Notes under the pieces: model-generated
Told to the model about the DNA's origin: nothing
Seen by the model: the letters and a program-made list of their open reading frames with translations, nothing else
Database searches by the model: none
Position numbers and translations under genes: made by a program
From: Candidatus Aminicenantota bacterium
GTDB taxonomy: Bacteria; Acidobacteriota; Aminicenantia; Aminicenantales; Aminicenantaceae
DNA length: 5,589 bases
Reading direction: 5' to 3'
Assembly: GCA_013139435.1 (NCBI GenBank)
Contig: WTAW01000007.1
Span: forward strand, 1 to 5,589
Shown here: positions 4,860 to 5,589 of the stretch, in pieces
Layout of the letters: every line of letters starts with the position of its first letter
Numbering within the stretch: position 1 is the first letter of the stretch

Positions 4860-5589
4860 ATGGAAGGCATTGTCGGATATGGTGCTTACATTCCCCGAAA
4901 CAGGATCAAAGTCGAAGAGATCGCTAAGGTTTGGGGAGCGGATGCGCCCAGCTACAAAAAAGGCCTGATGCTCGAGGAAAAATCAGTCCCTTCTCCTGAT
5001 CAAGACACCATCACGATGTCTGTGGAGGCGTCCAAAAATGCTTTAAAGAGGGCTCTGATCGATCCTAAAGATATCGGCGCTGTGTATATCGGTTCGGAAT
5101 CGCATCCTTATGCGGTCAAACCCAGCGGGACTGTGCTTGCTGAAGCCATTGGAGCCACGCCGGATGTGCACACCGCAGACCTGGAATTTGCGTGTAAAGC
5201 AGGGACCGAGGGCATGTTTATTGCCCTGAATTTGGTTGCATCCGGCGCCATCAAGTATGGGCTCGGGATCGGCGCAGACACATCTCAAGGGGCTCCTGGA
5301 GATGCACTGGAATACTCGGCTGCCGCAGGTGCAGCCGCCTTCATATTCGGCAAGGAAAACCTGGTGGCCAAGGCACACGAGACATACTCCTACATGACAG
5401 ATACTCCTGATTTCTGGCGGCGCGAATACCAGTATTATCCTCAACACGGAGGCCGTTTTACTGGCGATCCCGCCTATTTTAAGCACATCACTGGAGCCGC
5501 TCGCGGGATTATGGATAAAGCCGGGATGAGACCCGAGGATTTTCAGTACGTGATTTTTCACCAGCCCAACGGGAAATTCCCCTTCAGGG
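4860..5589 (+). CDS. Archaeal-type hydroxymethylglutaryl-CoA synthase, 3' truncated by the window
   Basis: This enzyme condenses acetyl-CoA with acetoacetyl-CoA to HMG-CoA, the first committed step of the mevalonate route to isoprenoids. The visible 243 residues start MEGIVGYGAYIPRNRI and follow the short archaeal HMG-CoA synthase pattern closely. The catalytic set is present: Glu80 in GSESHPYAVKPS, the acyl-carrying Cys112 in DLEFACKAGT, and His234 in VIFHQPNGKFP. Other family blocks are GADTSQGAPGDALEYSAAAG (138-157) and HGGRFTGDPAYFKH (196-209). GGGAGG (4848-4853) lies 6 bases before the ATG, so the start is secure. About 100 further residues are expected beyond the edge. In archaea this gene is usually followed by a thiolase and a DUF35 OB-fold protein that form one complex with it; that can be tested only outside the window. 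It is divergent from the sigma operon across about 300 bases. A related thiolase-superfamily condensing role outside the mevalonate pathway remains possible. Confidence 0.93.
   Translation, partial: MEGIVGYGAYIPRNRIKVEEIAKVWGADAPSYKKGLMLEEKSVPSPDQDTITMSVEASKNALKRALIDPKDIGAVYIGSESHPYAVKPSGTVLAEAIGATPDVHTADLEFACKAGTEGMFIALNLVASGAIKYGLGIGADTSQGAPGDALEYSAAAGAAAFIFGKENLVAKAHETYSYMTDTPDFWRREYQYYPQHGGRFTGDPAYFKHITGAARGIMDKAGMRPEDFQYVIFHQPNGKFPFR

Noticed and set aside
5043..5561. 172-residue minus-strand open frame
   Set aside because: It is antisense to the HMG-CoA synthase frame, whose motifs and catalytic residues are intact.
1..5589. CRISPR array, tRNA, rRNA or insertion sequence
   Set aside because: I saw no spaced direct repeats of array type, no tRNA cloverleaf, no rRNA segment and no transposase frame or terminal inverted repeats.

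Overview
The window looks bacterial. It carries an ECF sigma factor with a membrane anti-sigma factor, strong GGAGG-type ribosome binding sites, sigma-70-type promoters and an intrinsic terminator with a T tract. The phylum cannot be named from the sequence. The one gene with an archaeal flavour is the HMG-CoA synthase at the right edge. Its protein resembles the short archaeal form more than the form found in Firmicutes or eukaryotes.

Layout, left to right. Positions 3-416 (+) hold the C-terminal part of a lipoate-protein ligase / octanoyltransferase, cut by the window edge. Positions 488-1384 (+) hold a soluble 298-residue protein of unknown function with its own likely promoter. A hairpin at 1392-1412 closes the convergent junction and is a good terminator for the minus strand. 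From 4556 down to 1436 a tight five-gene minus-strand operon encodes: an ECF sigma factor; a zinc-finger anti-sigma factor that overlaps it by 11 bases; a TM2-plus-LiaF-like membrane protein; a small LiaF-like two-helix membrane protein; and a membrane-anchored DUF4097 beta-repeat protein. Positions 4557-4859 form a divergent regulatory region. Positions 4860-5589 (+) hold the first 243 residues of HMG-CoA synthase, open at the right edge.

How the genes work together (inference). The minus-strand operon reads as a self-contained envelope-stress module. The anti-sigma factor would hold the sigma factor at the membrane. On release, the sigma factor would switch on its own operon through a GGAACTT-16-GTCTAC promoter just in front of its start codon. 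A TTGACA-17-TAGAAT promoter slightly upstream would give basal expression. The three effector genes combine the same parts (LiaF-type membrane segments plus a DUF4097 protein) that appear in the Bacillus lia and yvl envelope-stress loci. Here they are wired to an ECF sigma/anti-sigma pair instead of a two-component system. The most distinctive protein feature is an 18-residue repeat in the DUF4097 protein, in which Tyr and Asn alternate at the same turn position over many rungs.
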